From: Alloacidobacterium dinghuense
Lineage (GTDB): Bacteria; Acidobacteriota; Terriglobia; Terriglobales; Acidobacteriaceae
Assembly: GCF_014274465.1 (NCBI RefSeq)
Contig: NZ_CP060394.1
Coordinates: 930,001-994,000 of the forward strand
Length of the DNA stretch: 64,000 nucleotides
Direction of reading: 5' to 3'
The notes under the pieces: model-generated
The model's input: the letters and a program-made list of their open reading frames with translations, nothing else
Databases searched by the model: none
Told to the model about the DNA's origin: nothing
Translations under genes and position numbers: made by a program
In this document: one piece after another, positions 17,170-27,034 of the stretch
Layout: each line of letters opens with the position of its first letter
Numbering within the stretch: position 1 is the stretch's first letter

Positions 17170-18034
17170 AGTAAAAAAAGTGCTTGAGGTATATGGGCCG
17201 GGTTCAAATCACTGGGTGGGCGACGGCTTTCCAGTGCGTAACATGTTTCCGTCAAACGGATTAAGAGAGGAGATCGATCCCTTTTTGATGCTGGATTATG
17301 CGGGCCCGTCTTATTTTGAGCCCTCGCAGCAGTCGCATGGAGTGGGTGAGCACCCGCATCGCGGATTCGAAACGGTGACGATCGCGTATCAAGGCGCGGT
17401 CTCGCATCGCGACTCGGCTGGAAATGCGGGCATCATTTTTCCCGGCGACGTGCAGTGGATGACGGCTGCTGCCGGAATAGTGCACGAAGAGATGCACGAG
17501 CAGGAGTTCGCGAAGAATGGCGGCACGTTCGAGATGATTCAGCTTTGGGTGAATCTGCCCAAGGCTGTGAAAATGTCGAAACCGCGCTACCAGGGAATCA
17601 CGAAAGAGCAAATTCCGACGGTGGATCTGGGCAACGGATCGTATGCGCGGGTGATCGCCGGAGAATTGGGCGGTGCTCGCGGACCGGCTAGCACCTTTAC
17701 TCCCGTGAATCTGTTCGACGTTCGGCTAACGGCGGGGAGCAAGGTGGAACTGCCGATTCCTGAAGGGCATAATACCGGTGTGTTCGTGCTGAAGGGCAAC
17801 ATAGCGTTGAACGGTGGAGATTCACTTAAGGGAGAGGCACGCATTGCCACCGTGAGTCCGGAAGGCGAGAGCGTACTGATAGAAGCGAAAGAGGATTCAA
17901 CTCTTCTGATACTGAGCGGCGAACCGATCAACGAGCCGGTATTCAGCTATGGGCGGTTTGTGATGAACACGCGCGATGAGATTATGCAGGCGGTTCATGA
18001 TTACAACGATGGCAAGATGGGTCACTTGCGATAA
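17162..18034 (+). CDS. Pirin family protein
   Basis: A 290-residue bicupin. The N-terminal cupin has the metal-binding set in GEHPHRGFETVTIAYQG, with two histidines and a glutamate, and the later GIVHEEMHEQEF. The C-terminal cupin (FVLKGNIALNGGDSL) is less conserved, as in other pirins. Family members act as quercetin 2,3-dioxygenases or as redox-sensitive partners of transcription factors. The start at ATG 17162 follows GGGAG 6 nt upstream; an adjacent GTG at 17159 is possible. It is the second gene of the MarR operon. Confidence 0.9.
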   Translation: MSEVKKVLEVYGPGSNHWVGDGFPVRNMFPSNGLREEIDPFLMLDYAGPSYFEPSQQSHGVGEHPHRGFETVTIAYQGAVSHRDSAGNAGIIFPGDVQWMTAAAGIVHEEMHEQEFAKNGGTFEMIQLWVNLPKAVKMSKPRYQGITKEQIPTVDLGNGSYARVIAGELGGARGPASTFTPVNLFDVRLTAGSKVELPIPEGHNTGVFVLKGNIALNGGDSLKGEARIATVSPEGESVLIEAKEDSTLLILSGEPINEPVFSYGRFVMNTRDEIMQAVHDYNDGKMGHLR

Positions 18035-18141
18035 ATAACTTGTTTTTCCGCCTTTGCACCTCGAATGCGAAGGCGGTAGCATTTTTTTAGCATTCTCCTG
18101 GTTTATTACGAAGGATGCTGAAGTCAGGGCGAAATTCACTG

Positions 18142-18177
18142 TTTGACGTAGATTTGACGTAAGGGCGCCGTTATAAT
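18142..18177 (+). promoter_or_regulatory. Tandem activator-like repeats with TATAAT
   Basis: Two direct TTTGACGTA copies begin 11 bp apart (18142 and 18153), one helical turn. A consensus TATAAT follows at 18172-18177, 10 bp after the second copy. Neither copy is at ordinary -35 spacing. The geometry matches sites of OmpR/PhoB-type activators that replace the -35 element. It precedes the methyltransferase gene by 40 bp. Confidence 0.5.
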
Positions 18178-18216
18178 CGCCTCAATTCCAATGATTTTAA
18201 GAGGTGCTGGCACCGC

Positions 18217-19137
18217 ATGAAAAAGGCCCTCGCCCGGTTGATGCGCAAGATAGTTCCGTCTACTTCCTTGTTATCGCACAACCCTGCATTCAAGTTGCTC
18301 GTCAATTCTGCAGATCTTTTGCCACGCGCGATTTGGCGAGAGTTTCGAGCGTTGCCTCCCAATCATCTACGCATCAGAATTGGCGTTGGAAATAGATTCT
18401 TTTCCAATCAAGTCAACTATCTTCGCGTCGCGGAGTCGTTCTGGCTCTATTGTCTGAGCAACAATTTGATCGAGATGGACTCTGTGATCGTGGATATCGG
18501 TTGCGGTTGCGGCAGGTTTGCGCACCATTTGCGGGATTACGGTTTTAAAGGGTCCACATTCAAGGGGAATTACATCGGCATCGACATTGATCAGGAGATG
18601 CTGGATTGGTGTTCCGCACACTTTCCGAAATCAAATTTCCGTTTTGCGCATTCGACACACGCGAGCGTTTCTTACAACCAGAGCGGGTCAAGCGGGAAGT
18701 ACGTTCTACCCTTGGAAAGTGAAAGCGCGGACTTTGTTTTTTCGACTTCTCTGTTTACGCATCTGCTTGAACCAGAGCTGATGAATTATTGTGAGGAGTC
18801 TTTTCGTGTGTTGAGGCCCGGCGGAAAGATGCTGATGTACTTTTTCTGTCTCGACTACCCGCCGCCCACTTTCGGCGGGCGACATACGTTCCAGCATCCG
18901 GTGGGCAACGCGCGCGTGGAATCGTTGAAGGTGCCGGAAGCTGCTGTTGCTTACACTGAGAAGTTCATGGTGGACGTTGCGCGTGAAAAGGGTTTTGAGA
19001 GTGCTCAGGTGATTGCCGGTCCTAATCGGAGTGACTGGCAGATTGTTTTGCTTGCGCAAAAGGCGGCCTCGGTTTCAACCAGCCGCCTTAACACGAATGC
19101 CGAACCTCAGTACGCGGAAATGCCCGTCACGCTTTGA
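18217..19137 (+). CDS. Class I SAM-dependent methyltransferase
   Basis: A 306-residue enzyme with the Rossmann-type SAM site VDIGCGCGR near residue 92. The acidic end of the next strand is YIGIDIDQEM. The motif ESADFVFSTSLFTHLLEPELMNYCEESFRVLRPGGKMLMYFF is typical of methyltransferase family 11/25. A basic 70-residue N-terminal extension precedes the catalytic domain. The substrate is unknown; similar proteins occur in glycan or lipid modification loci. Its last 31 bp overlap the convergent acyl-CoA dehydrogenase gene, which is unusual but the frame is well supported. Confidence 0.85.
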   Translation: MKKALARLMRKIVPSTSLLSHNPAFKLLVNSADLLPRAIWREFRALPPNHLRIRIGVGNRFFSNQVNYLRVAESFWLYCLSNNLIEMDSVIVDIGCGCGRFAHHLRDYGFKGSTFKGNYIGIDIDQEMLDWCSAHFPKSNFRFAHSTHASVSYNQSGSSGKYVLPLESESADFVFSTSLFTHLLEPELMNYCEESFRVLRPGGKMLMYFFCLDYPPPTFGGRHTFQHPVGNARVESLKVPEAAVAYTEKFMVDVAREKGFESAQVIAGPNRSDWQIVLLAQKAASVSTSRLNTNAEPQYAEMPVTL

Positions 19138-20285
19138 CCGATGATGAGCGTATGGATGTCATGCGTGCCTTCGTAGGTTTTCACGGATTCAAGGTTCATC
19201 ATGTGGCGCATGATCGGGTAGTCGTCAGTGATGCCGTTGCCGCCGAGGATATCGCGGGATATGCGGGCACACTCGAGCGCCATCCATACATTGTTTCGCT
19301 TGGCCATGGAGATGTGCTCAAAGCTTACCTTGCCTTCGTCCTTCATGCGGCCTACTTGCAGTGACAGCAGTTGGGCTTTGCTGATCTCAGAGATCATCCA
19401 TGTGAGTTTTTCCTGCACGAGCTGATGACTGGCGATGGGCTGGTCGCGGAATTGCTTGCGCAGCAGAGAGTATTGGAGTGCCGTGTCGTAGCAGGACATG
19501 GCTGCGCCGATGGCTCCCCAGCTGATGCCGTAACGCGCTTGATTGAGGCACATGAGCGGCGATTTGAGGCCGGCGGTTCCGGGCATGAGGTTCTTCGCTG
19601 GGACGTGAACGTCTTGCAGCGAGAGTCCTGAAGTCACGGAGGCGCGCAGAGACCATTTGCCGTGCACATCGTATGCGGTGAAGCCGGGACGATCGGTTTC
19701 GACGAGGAAGCCGCGTACGCGATCGTCTTCGTCTTCGACTTTGGCCCAGATGACGGCTACGTCGGCGATGGTGCCGGAGGTGATCCACATCTTTTCGCCG
19801 TTCAGGACGTACTCGTCGCCGACTTTGCGGGCGCGGGTGCGCATGCCGCCGGGGTTCGATCCGAAATCGGGCTCGGTGAGGCCGAAGCACCCGAGCTTTT
19901 CGCCTTTTGCCATCAGCGGCAGCCAGTAGTCTTTCTGTTCGTCGGAGCCGAAGGTATAGATGGGATACATGACGAGCGCTGACTGCACGCTGACGAAACT
20001 GCGCACGCCGGAGTCGCCGCGCTCGAACTCCTGCATGACGAGGCCGTATTCGACATTCGACATGCCGGCACAGCCGTAGCCGTGCAGGTTCGCGCCGAAG
20101 AAGCCTAGCTCTCCCATCTGAGGCACGAGTTCGCGCGGGAAGCGGCCTTCTCGGTTGCATTCTTCGATGATGGGGATGAGGTTGTCTTCGATGAACTGGC
20201 GCGCGGTGTCGCGCGAGAGGCGCTCGTCTTCGTTGAGGAGGGCGTCGAAGCCGATGAAGTCGACTCCCTTGAACTTAAAGGCCAT
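19107..20285 (-). CDS. gcdH: Glutaryl-CoA dehydrogenase-like acyl-CoA dehydrogenase
   Basis: A 392-residue FAD enzyme. Family signatures are GCFGLTEPDFGSNPGGMRTRA and KMWITSGTIADVAVIWAK. The catalytic base is Glu372 in KTYEGTHDIHTLIIG, the position and context used by glutaryl-CoA dehydrogenase. That enzyme oxidises and decarboxylates glutaryl-CoA to crotonyl-CoA in lysine and aromatic degradation. An Arg in the substrate pocket could not be confirmed, so a short-chain acyl-CoA dehydrogenase is the alternative. The N-terminus MAFKFKGVDFIGFDALL is normal for the subfamily. No other degradation genes are adjacent. Confidence 0.85.
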   Translation of the reverse strand: MAFKFKGVDFIGFDALLNEDERLSRDTARQFIEDNLIPIIEECNREGRFPRELVPQMGELGFFGANLHGYGCAGMSNVEYGLVMQEFERGDSGVRSFVSVQSALVMYPIYTFGSDEQKDYWLPLMAKGEKLGCFGLTEPDFGSNPGGMRTRARKVGDEYVLNGEKMWITSGTIADVAVIWAKVEDEDDRVRGFLVETDRPGFTAYDVHGKWSLRASVTSGLSLQDVHVPAKNLMPGTAGLKSPLMCLNQARYGISWGAIGAAMSCYDTALQYSLLRKQFRDQPIASHQLVQEKLTWMISEISKAQLLSLQVGRMKDEGKVSFEHISMAKRNNVWMALECARISRDILGGNGITDDYPIMRHMMNLESVKTYEGTHDIHTLIIGQSVTGISAY

Positions 20286-20332
20286 TGTGAGAGATTGCTC
20301 CGTTCTAAGGCTGAAACTATTCAGACTAGCAG

Positions 20333-20367
20333 AGCGGGAAGACGGTGAGCAAAAAGCCCTTCCCGCT
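20333..20367. terminator. Inverted repeat downstream of the sigma-54 activator gene
   Basis: Arms AGCGGGAAG and CTTCCCGCT are separated by 17 nt. The repeat lies about 200 bp after the stop of the minus-strand activator gene and just upstream of gcdH. It may end the activator transcript, though the loop is long and there is no clean T-run. Confidence 0.3.
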
Positions 20368-20565
20368 TTGTTGATTCTAGATGGCTTCGGTCGCTGAACG
20401 CAGCGGAATAGTAGGCGCGCGGACGACGAACTTTAGATTGCCAAACGAATTCCATTGAACTGCCAACGCGTCGCTGGTTGGAAGAAATTGCGGTAGGTAG
20501 CACGCACAACAGGTTCTCGTAGCGACAGTTGCCACACGCGCGAGGTGCAGGAAAAGAGAAGGGTC

Positions 20566-22647
20566 CTAGAGTAGCTGTCTCTCGGCACTTTTCTGTGGCA
20601 AGGAGGCAGGACGGTTTATTCGAAACTTCTGCATCTTGTATACAAACGATGTCCTCTTCATTCCCAGTCGTTCTGCCGCGCCATTGCGGCCACCCACCAC
20701 CCAATTGCTTGCTTCGAGCGCACGGAGGATATGATCTCGTTCTAATTCTTCGAGGCCCGTTATTGGCGCATTGGATACCCTGCGGGCGCTGAACGGTTCC
20801 AATTCTGAAATTGGAGCGCGCAACACCGTGTGAGGAGAAAGAATCACAGCCCGTTCGATAAAATTCTGCAACTCGCGAACGTTTCCAGGCCAACGGTACC
20901 GGACGAGAGCGTCCATCGTCGCTGAAGGGATTTCGTCGATCCCTTTATTCATTCGTCGCGCATACAGTTGTACGAAATGCCGAACCAGCTCCGGAACGTC
21001 TTCAGTGCGCTGCCGTAATGCCGGAACGTGGATCGGAAATACCTTCAGTCGATAATAGAGGTCCTCCCGAAATGTCCCTTGCGCGACCATAGCAGCCAAA
21101 TCGCGATGCGTGGCTGCGATCACGCGAACGTCAACCTTATGCGTGTAGTTGCTCCCTAGTCTTTCGAATTCCTGTTCCTGCAGGACTCGCAGCAATTTCG
21201 CTTGAAGCTCCAGAGGAATGTCGCCAACTTCATCAAGAAAGAGGGTCCCTTTGTTCGCGAGTTCAAAGCGTCCCGTCTTTTGCGCAATTGCTCCCGTGAA
21301 TGCCCCTTTTTCGTGTCCAAATAATTCACTTTCGAGGAGCCCTAGAGGGATCGCGGCGCAATTCAATTTGACAAAGGCTCGTTCCCGGCGACCGCTCAGA
21401 TTGTGAATAGCACGCGCAATAAGCTCTTTACCGGTTCCAGTCTCGCCCATGATCAGCACGCTCGAGCCCGTGGGGGCGACCACGGAGACCAGGTTCAACG
21501 CAGTCTTCAGAGCCGGACTGTCACCCACGATTGCGCCAAACTCTGCGCGGATTTCTTCTTCCAGATAACGTCTTTGTTTCGTCTCTTTGTCTCGGTCCTT
21601 TGTCGCCTTTTCGTACTCCAACGTGTTCTCAACTGCAATCGCTATCTGACGGGCCACTTGCTCAAGCATGATGACGTCGTCTTTCTCAAAAGCATTGTCC
21701 GAACGCCTACAGAGCATCAGAACGCCAACCACGCGATCACGGCCCAGGAGCGGAAGATAGCACCCCACGCTGAGGCCTTCCTCAATCACGCGCTTATAAA
21801 GAAGCTGGCCGTCAGGATTCCCATAAATTTCAGGATCCTCACGGACCTGTTCGAAGCTATCGATCCGAATGCTCTTGCCCTTTCGCAATACCTGACCCGA
21901 GATCGAACTATTCATCGGCACCAACGATCCCTCGCAGATGGGTCCTCTCGCGTCTGGATTGTGCAAGTTAGTGACGCGTAACTCGCCGCTCTCGGAGTCG
22001 GGTAGCAACAAGGCGGACACGTCACACTGCATTATCCTGAATAGATTTGTCGAAAGCACCTCAACCACTTGCCGGAGGTCCAACCTGGATGTCACGCTGC
22101 TTGTGATTTCCAGAAGCAATCGCAGGCGATCACGTTCATACCGCAACTTTTCTTCATTCAGATGGCGTTCAATCGCGATTCCTGCAATGTGGCCGGCATT
22201 CTCGATCAACTGCAGATCGGTAGCGTCAGGGCTACGCGCTTCACGATAATGAATGGCAAAGGTCCCGAGAACTTTACCATCGCTGGTAAACAAGGGCTGC
22301 GACCACACTGCACGAATTCCATACGGCAAGAGCAGATGACGATAATGATCCCAGATGGGGTCATTGAGGATATCGGTTACATAGACTGGCTTCTTTCGAT
22401 AAACGGCTGTGCCGCAGGATCCACCTTTTGGACCAATAAGCATTGACCCCACGTGATCGCTGAATCCAACGAGGCTGGGAGCTGCCGCGCAGTGGAGTTG
22501 CTTTCCGTCATCATCAGGAAGCCAGATGGTGCACAACGTGCCGGCACCTCGAGATTCGACTACTCGGGCGATGATTGTCAGCACTTCTGACAGGGGAGAT
22601 CCAGCAAGAATCAATTTGAGAATGTTAAGTACTGTTTCGTTTTCCAT
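20566..22647 (-). CDS. Sigma-54-dependent activator with two GAF domains
   Basis: A 694-residue enhancer-binding protein. Two GAF sensory domains occupy about 1-165 and 180-345. A short coiled linker ([21 protein letters not shown]) leads to the AAA+ domain. That domain has Walker A GETGTGKE (401-408), the sigma-54-contacting GAFTGA loop (448-453), Walker [12 protein letters not shown] (about 468-478) and an arginine-finger region. A Fis-type helix-turn-helix ends the protein ([23 protein letters not shown]). It should remodel sigma-54 RNA polymerase in response to a GAF ligand or redox signal. The start at ATG 22647 follows AGAAGG; an earlier ATG at 22719 is less likely. Confidence 0.9.
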   Translation of the reverse strand: MENETVLNILKLILAGSPLSEVLTIIARVVESRGAGTLCTIWLPDDDGKQLHCAAAPSLVGFSDHVGSMLIGPKGGSCGTAVYRKKPVYVTDILNDPIWDHYRHLLLPYGIRAVWSQPLFTSDGKVLGTFAIHYREARSPDATDLQLIENAGHIAGIAIERHLNEEKLRYERDRLRLLLEITSSVTSRLDLRQVVEVLSTNLFRIMQCDVSALLLPDSESGELRVTNLHNPDARGPICEGSLVPMNSSISGQVLRKGKSIRIDSFEQVREDPEIYGNPDGQLLYKRVIEEGLSVGCYLPLLGRDRVVGVLMLCRRSDNAFEKDDVIMLEQVARQIAIAVENTLEYEKATKDRDKETKQRRYLEEEIRAEFGAIVGDSPALKTALNLVSVVAPTGSSVLIMGETGTGKELIARAIHNLSGRRERAFVKLNCAAIPLGLLESELFGHEKGAFTGAIAQKTGRFELANKGTLFLDEVGDIPLELQAKLLRVLQEQEFERLGSNYTHKVDVRVIAATHRDLAAMVAQGTFREDLYYRLKVFPIHVPALRQRTEDVPELVRHFVQLYARRMNKGIDEIPSATMDALVRYRWPGNVRELQNFIERAVILSPHTVLRAPISELEPFSARRVSNAPITGLEELERDHILRALEASNWVVGGRNGAAERLGMKRTSFVYKMQKFRINRPASLPQKSAERQLL

Positions 22648-22835
22648 GGTGTGCCTTCTTCTGGGCGGGGTTGGCTCGAAGTTCCGGCAGCTTTCATAAT
22701 AGGCGGTCATAGTTCGCACTGCGATGGAACCTGGCCCTATAGGCCGAACAAACGTAGCGATAGGTTTTGCCTTAGATGGTTCGGAGAACTACTCAGTGGC
22801 ACCGGCCGTGACAGTGCGGAATGCGCATATGTAAG

Positions 22836-22864
22836 GTTACATTGGGGACTGCGTAACGTGTCAA
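22836..22864 (-). promoter_or_regulatory. Putative promoter of the two-GAF activator gene
   Basis: On the minus strand, a consensus TTGACA (22864-22859) is followed after 17 bp by TGTAAC (22841-22836), four of six matches to TATAAT. The spacing is ideal. The leader to the start at 22647 would be about 180 nt. Confidence 0.45.
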
Positions 22865-22916
22865 CCTGAGTATTAGACGTTACACAATGCGCAGATTCGA
22901 ATCATGTGCGATTTAC

Positions 22917-22948
22917 GTCGTGGCCTGTACATGTCGTGGTCTGTACAT
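22917..22948. repeat. 16-bp tandem direct repeat
   Basis: GTCGTGGCCTGTACAT is followed immediately by GTCGTGGTCTGTACAT, one mismatch. Each unit contains the palindrome TGTACA. It lies in the divergent region and could be a pair of regulator sites. Confidence 0.8.
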
Positions 22949-23130
22949 TAAGTCAGCAACGCAGAAGCAATCCTGTTGATTCATGGTAGTCGGTCACGCA
23001 CCAAGGAGACGCTCTGAGATGTTGGTTGATCGCATGGGTGATACGGCGATACCACTTTCGAGGATTGCCGAGTGCGTTATGATGGTTGGCTGACTGCGGG
23101 GATACGAGAGCAGCGCTCAGTGAGTCAACC

Positions 23131-24621
23131 ATGACGCAAGAAAAGACCTTCTTGTCGCGCATCCCAACTGTGGTGCAACGCTACGGTCTTGCGATTTTGT
23201 CAGTCTGCATTGCACTGGGCCTATCCAATTTTTTGTACTACCGTCATTTCGAGGGAATAGAGTTCCCTCTCTTCCTGCTTGCGGTCGCTGCAACCACCTG
23301 GTATGCAGGTACAGGGCCTTCCGTTCTTTCGCTGGTGCTGGCAAGTTTAGCCTTCAACTATTACTTCACGCCGCCTCTTTACAGCTTCTATGTTTCGGTT
23401 ACTGACATTCCGTACTATGTCATGTTCGTCATCTTTGCCTCATTGATCGCCTGGTTTAGTGCTATCCGCCGGCGTGTTGAGGTCAATCTTTTACGGTCTC
23501 GCGACGAACTTCAAAGGGAAGTGGCAATTCGCACCCAACAGGCTAACCTGCTCAATCTCGCCCATGATCCCATCTTTGTCCGCGATATGAACGGTGTGAT
23601 TACTTATTGGAACCGCGGCGCCGCAGAGTTGTACGGATGGGAGGCCGAACAGGCAATCGGACGACGTACGGACGACCTCTTGCGAACTGTCTTTCCAGGA
23701 CCGCTCGAAGAGGTTCAAGCTGAGTTGTTAGGAACAGGGCGTTGGGAGGGCGAGCTTGAGAAGAAGAAAGCCGATGGAACCGCAGTCTTGGTGGCGAGCC
23801 GATGGTCGTTGCAGCGAGGGGAGCACGAGAGCCCTATAGCGATTCTGCAAAGTGAAAATGACATTACCGAACGCAGGCGGCGCGAGGACGAAATCCGCAG
23901 TCTGAACTCGGAACTGGCGCGGCGCTCCACGGAACTTACGTCTATCAACAAGGAGCTGGAGGCCTTCGCATATTCGGTATCCCATGACTTACGTGCCCCC
24001 CTTCGCCACATGGTCGGCTATACAGAGTTGCTACAAAAGAATGCGTTCACAGCCATGGATGACAAGGGCCGCCGGTATATGACGATGATCCTTGAAGCGG
24101 CGAAGCGAATGGGCGTGCTGATTGATGATCTGTTGTCCTACTCGCGCATCGGACGGGTCGAGACGCGCGAGACAATGGTGAGCCTGGAACAGCTCATAAA
24201 AGAAGTTCAGGCCGAAGTATGGCAGGAAATGGAAGGACGGAACGTGACGTGGAAGGTTGGGCCGCTGCCGGAACTGTATGGGGACAGGTCGATGTTGAAA
24301 CTCGTTTTTGTTAATCTCATCTCCAATGCCATCAAGTTCACCCGTAAATGCTCGCAGCCCGAAATTGAAGTTGGATATACCAACAAGCAGGCGGGCAGGG
24401 TAATCGTGTTTGTCAAAGACAATGGAGTCGGCTTTGACATGAAGTACGTTGACAAATTGTTCGGAGTGTTTCAACGTCTTCATCGGACGGATGAATTTGA
24501 AGGGACCGGGATCGGATTGGCGACAGTTCAGCGTATTATTCATCGTCACGGCGGCCAGGTCTGGGCAGAAGGACAGGTTGGAGCCGGTGCAAGTTTTTAT
24601 CTTTCATTACCAAAGCCGTAG
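23131..24621 (+). CDS. Sensor histidine kinase with DUF4118 membrane domain and PAS
   Basis: A 496-residue kinase. The N-terminus holds about four transmembrane segments of the DUF4118/KdpD type (FLYYRHFEGIEFPLFLLAVAATTWYAG, FNYYFTPPLYSF). A PAS domain follows at about 135-250 with NGVITYWNRGAAELYGWEAEQAIG. The HisKA box has phosphoacceptor His285 in SVSHDLRAPL. The ATPase domain has the N box LISNAIKFT, G1 DNGVGFDM and G2 GTGIGLATVQRI. It phosphorylates a receiver, most likely the CheY-like protein encoded 12 bp downstream. I start at ATG 23131; a TTG at 23086 is less credible. Confidence 0.9.
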   Translation: MTQEKTFLSRIPTVVQRYGLAILSVCIALGLSNFLYYRHFEGIEFPLFLLAVAATTWYAGTGPSVLSLVLASLAFNYYFTPPLYSFYVSVTDIPYYVMFVIFASLIAWFSAIRRRVEVNLLRSRDELQREVAIRTQQANLLNLAHDPIFVRDMNGVITYWNRGAAELYGWEAEQAIGRRTDDLLRTVFPGPLEEVQAELLGTGRWEGELEKKKADGTAVLVASRWSLQRGEHESPIAILQSENDITERRRREDEIRSLNSELARRSTELTSINKELEAFAYSVSHDLRAPLRHMVGYTELLQKNAFTAMDDKGRRYMTMILEAAKRMGVLIDDLLSYSRIGRVETRETMVSLEQLIKEVQAEVWQEMEGRNVTWKVGPLPELYGDRSMLKLVFVNLISNAIKFTRKCSQPEIEVGYTNKQAGRVIVFVKDNGVGFDMKYVDKLFGVFQRLHRTDEFEGTGIGLATVQRIIHRHGGQVWAEGQVGAGASFYLSLPKP

Positions 24622-24633
24622 GAGCAGGAAATC

Positions 24634-25086
24634 ATGACTGACATAGGCCGTATTTTGCTGGTGGAGGACGATCCGAAAGACGTGGAACTCACCATGACTG
24701 CGCTGGAGGAATATAACCTCAGCAATGAAGTAGTGGTTGCAAACGACGGCGAGGAAGCTTTGGATTACCTCTACTACCGGGGAAAATTCCAACGGCGTAG
24801 CGGTGACAATCCCGCGGTTCTGCTACTCGATTTGAAATTGCCAAAGGTTGATGGCCTGGAAGTGCTCGAGAAGATCAAATCGGATGAGAAGTTAAGAATG
24901 ATTCCTGTAGTTGTGCTTACTTCTTCGCGGGAGGAACGCGATATGGTGGCCAGCTACAAACTCGGCGTGAACGCTTATGTTGTAAAGCCGGTAGATTTCC
25001 ATGAGTTTGTGAATGCCATCAAGGAACTTGGCGTGTTTTGGGCGGTCATCAACGAGCCACCGCCCGGAAGCGTTAGAAAGAAATAA
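24634..25086 (+). CDS. Stand-alone receiver (CheY/Rcp1-like response regulator)
   Basis: A 150-residue single REC domain without an output domain. The acidic pocket is EDD near the N-terminus, the phosphoacceptor is Asp66 (LLLDLKLPK), and the conserved Thr/Ser and Lys are in VVLTSSR and VVKPVDF. The Rcp1-type insertion after the third helix ([15 protein letters not shown]) is typical of receivers that serve phytochrome-like or PAS kinases. It probably relays phosphate from the upstream kinase. A GGAGCAGGAAA ribosome site precedes the ATG. Confidence 0.9.
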   Translation: MTDIGRILLVEDDPKDVELTMTALEEYNLSNEVVVANDGEEALDYLYYRGKFQRRSGDNPAVLLLDLKLPKVDGLEVLEKIKSDEKLRMIPVVVLTSSREERDMVASYKLGVNAYVVKPVDFHEFVNAIKELGVFWAVINEPPPGSVRKK

Positions 25087-25159
25087 GACATCCAGTGTTG
25101 AAATCGATCACGTTTGCTTACAGCCTTGAAGTGATTGGAATCAGCTAGAGACCATACGA

Positions 25160-26998
25160 TTGCGAATTCTCTATCTTGAAGACGAACCGAAGGACGCTGA
25201 GCTTGTTCAGGCAAGCATGGAAGTCGAAGATATTGTCTGCGACTTGACGCTGGTAGACACTGAAGCCGATTTCTTGCGATCTCTTAAACAGGGGGGTGGA
25301 TTTGATCTTATTCTGGCGGACTACACACTCCCATCGTTCGATGGCATTTCTGCTCTAAAAATTGCGCAGGATATTTGTCCGGACGTTCCATTCATCTTTG
25401 TCTCTGGGACCCTGGTCGAAGAAGTTGGAATCGAGGCCCTTAAGCAGGGTGCAACAGATTATGTTTCTAAGACACGCCTGTCGAGGATTGCGCCCTCGGT
25501 GCGTCGGGCACTGCGTGAAGCAGATGAGCGATCCCAGCGCAAGGTGGCTGAGGAAGCGCTACAACGAAGCGAGGCCTATTTAGCGGAAGCCCAGAGACTC
25601 AGTCATACAGGTAGCTTTAGCTGGAAGGTGTTGAGCGGCGAGATTTATTGGTCCGAGGAGACATTTCGGATCTTCGGATTTGAGCAAGATGTTCGACCTT
25701 CGCTTGAACGAATACTGCAGCAAACTCATCCTGCAGACAGGGAACACCACCGCCTGGTTCTTGAATCTGCGGCCAAGGAAAAGAAGGATTTCGATTTTGA
25801 ACATCGCCTGCTGATGGCTGATGCTTCTGTGAAGCACATCCACGTGGTAGGGCATAGGTCCAAGCAAACCGTATCGGGTGAGCTGGAATTCGTCGGGGCG
25901 GTGACGGACATTACAGAGCGCAAACGAACGGAGGCAGAGCTTCGGAATGCTCTTGATGAAATTGGGAAATTGCAGGAGCGGCTCTACAAAGAAAACATCG
26001 CGCTGCGAGAAGAAATCGATAAGACTTTCATGTTTGAGGAGATCGTGGGTGAGTCGCCAGCGTTGCGCACTGCCCTTGCCCAGGTCTCCAAAGTTGCCCC
26101 CACGGATGCCACCGTCCTGATCACTGGTGAAACCGGCACAGGGAAGGAGCTTTTCGCTCGTGCTATCCACAAACGATCCAAGCGCTCCTCGAGAGCTTTT
26201 GTGAATGTGAACTGTGCGGCGATCCCTACATCTTTGATTGCTTCTGAGTTGTTCGGCCACGAGAAGGGGGCGTTTACCGGGGCTCTGCAACGACGTCTCG
26301 GACGGTTTGAACTCGCTGAAGGTGGCACAATCTTTCTCGATGAAGTTGGCGAACTCCCACTGGAAACCCAGATTACTCTCCTTCGGGTTTTGCAAGAGCG
26401 GGAGTTTGAGCGAGTCGGAGGGACGCAGACAGTTCGTGCAGACGTGCGGGTGATCGCGGCAACCAATCGCAATTTACAGTCGGCTATCGCTTCCGGCGCT
26501 TTCAGGAGTGACCTGTTCTATCGCCTAAACGTATTTCCTTTGCAGATTCCTCCGCTTCGTGAAAGGGAAGAGGATATCCCTTTACTAGTTGAATATTTCA
26601 TCGATCGATATGCGAGAAAGGCAAATAAGAAGATACGGACGATCGAGAAAAGGACGCTGGACCTTCTGCAATCCTATTCCTGGCCGGGTAATATCCGTGA
26701 ACTGCAGAACGTTATCGAGCGGTCGATTGTCCTCTGCGAGACTGATACCTTTTCCATGGAGCAAGGCTGGCTTTGCCCGACATCATCATCCCAACTGGAT
26801 CGGGACCTGCCGAACTACTCCCTTACGAGACATTCAGCGGAGGAGGAGCGGAAAATAATCGAAGCGGCCTTAGCCCAGACCCGAGGCCGAATCTCCGGTC
26901 CTGATGGGGCTGCGGCTCAGCTTGGAATGCCTGCTTCCACCCTGGAATCGAAAATCCGAGCTCTGAAAATCAACAAACATCAGTTCAAAACTGCCTGA
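25160..26998 (+). CDS. Sigma-54 activator with REC and PAS domains
   Basis: A 612-residue protein with an unusual order: REC (1-115, phosphoacceptor Asp54), PAS (about 140-255), coiled linker, AAA+ domain and a C-terminal Fis-like helix-turn-helix. The AAA+ domain carries Walker A GETGTGKE (323-330), GAFTGA (370-375) and GGTIFLDEVGELP. REC plus PAS in one enhancer-binding protein suggests it integrates phosphorylation from the upstream kinase with a second signal. The start is TTG at 25160, giving the standard REC opening MRILYLEDEPKDAEL. It is third in a kinase-receiver-activator run. A sigma-54 promoter lies about 100 bp after its stop. Confidence 0.9.
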   Translation: MRILYLEDEPKDAELVQASMEVEDIVCDLTLVDTEADFLRSLKQGGGFDLILADYTLPSFDGISALKIAQDICPDVPFIFVSGTLVEEVGIEALKQGATDYVSKTRLSRIAPSVRRALREADERSQRKVAEEALQRSEAYLAEAQRLSHTGSFSWKVLSGEIYWSEETFRIFGFEQDVRPSLERILQQTHPADREHHRLVLESAAKEKKDFDFEHRLLMADASVKHIHVVGHRSKQTVSGELEFVGAVTDITERKRTEAELRNALDEIGKLQERLYKENIALREEIDKTFMFEEIVGESPALRTALAQVSKVAPTDATVLITGETGTGKELFARAIHKRSKRSSRAFVNVNCAAIPTSLIASELFGHEKGAFTGALQRRLGRFELAEGGTIFLDEVGELPLETQITLLRVLQEREFERVGGTQTVRADVRVIAATNRNLQSAIASGAFRSDLFYRLNVFPLQIPPLREREEDIPLLVEYFIDRYARKANKKIRTIEKRTLDLLQSYSWPGNIRELQNVIERSIVLCETDTFSMEQGWLCPTSSSQLDRDLPNYSLTRHSAEEERKIIEAALAQTRGRISGPDGAAAQLGMPASTLESKIRALKINKHQFKTA

Positions 26999-27034
26999 AC
27001 GCCCCCGTCTAACACTGGTCGCAAATTCACAAAC

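Larger units (their letters stand above)
22648..23130. other. Divergent regulatory region between activator and sensor kinase
   Basis: A 483-bp non-coding stretch. It holds a likely minus-strand promoter at 22836-22864, an inverted GTAACG...CGTTAC pair at 22853-22883 and a 16-bp tandem repeat at 22917-22948. No small gene was seen. Confidence 0.6.

Noticed and set aside
17201-17215. GGTTCAAATC resembling a tRNA T-arm
   Set aside because: Lies inside the pirin coding sequence and no cloverleaf can be formed around it.
20566-22719. Earlier ATG for the two-GAF activator
   Set aside because: The extra 24 residues are low-quality and the ATG at 22647 has a good AGAAGG ribosome site.
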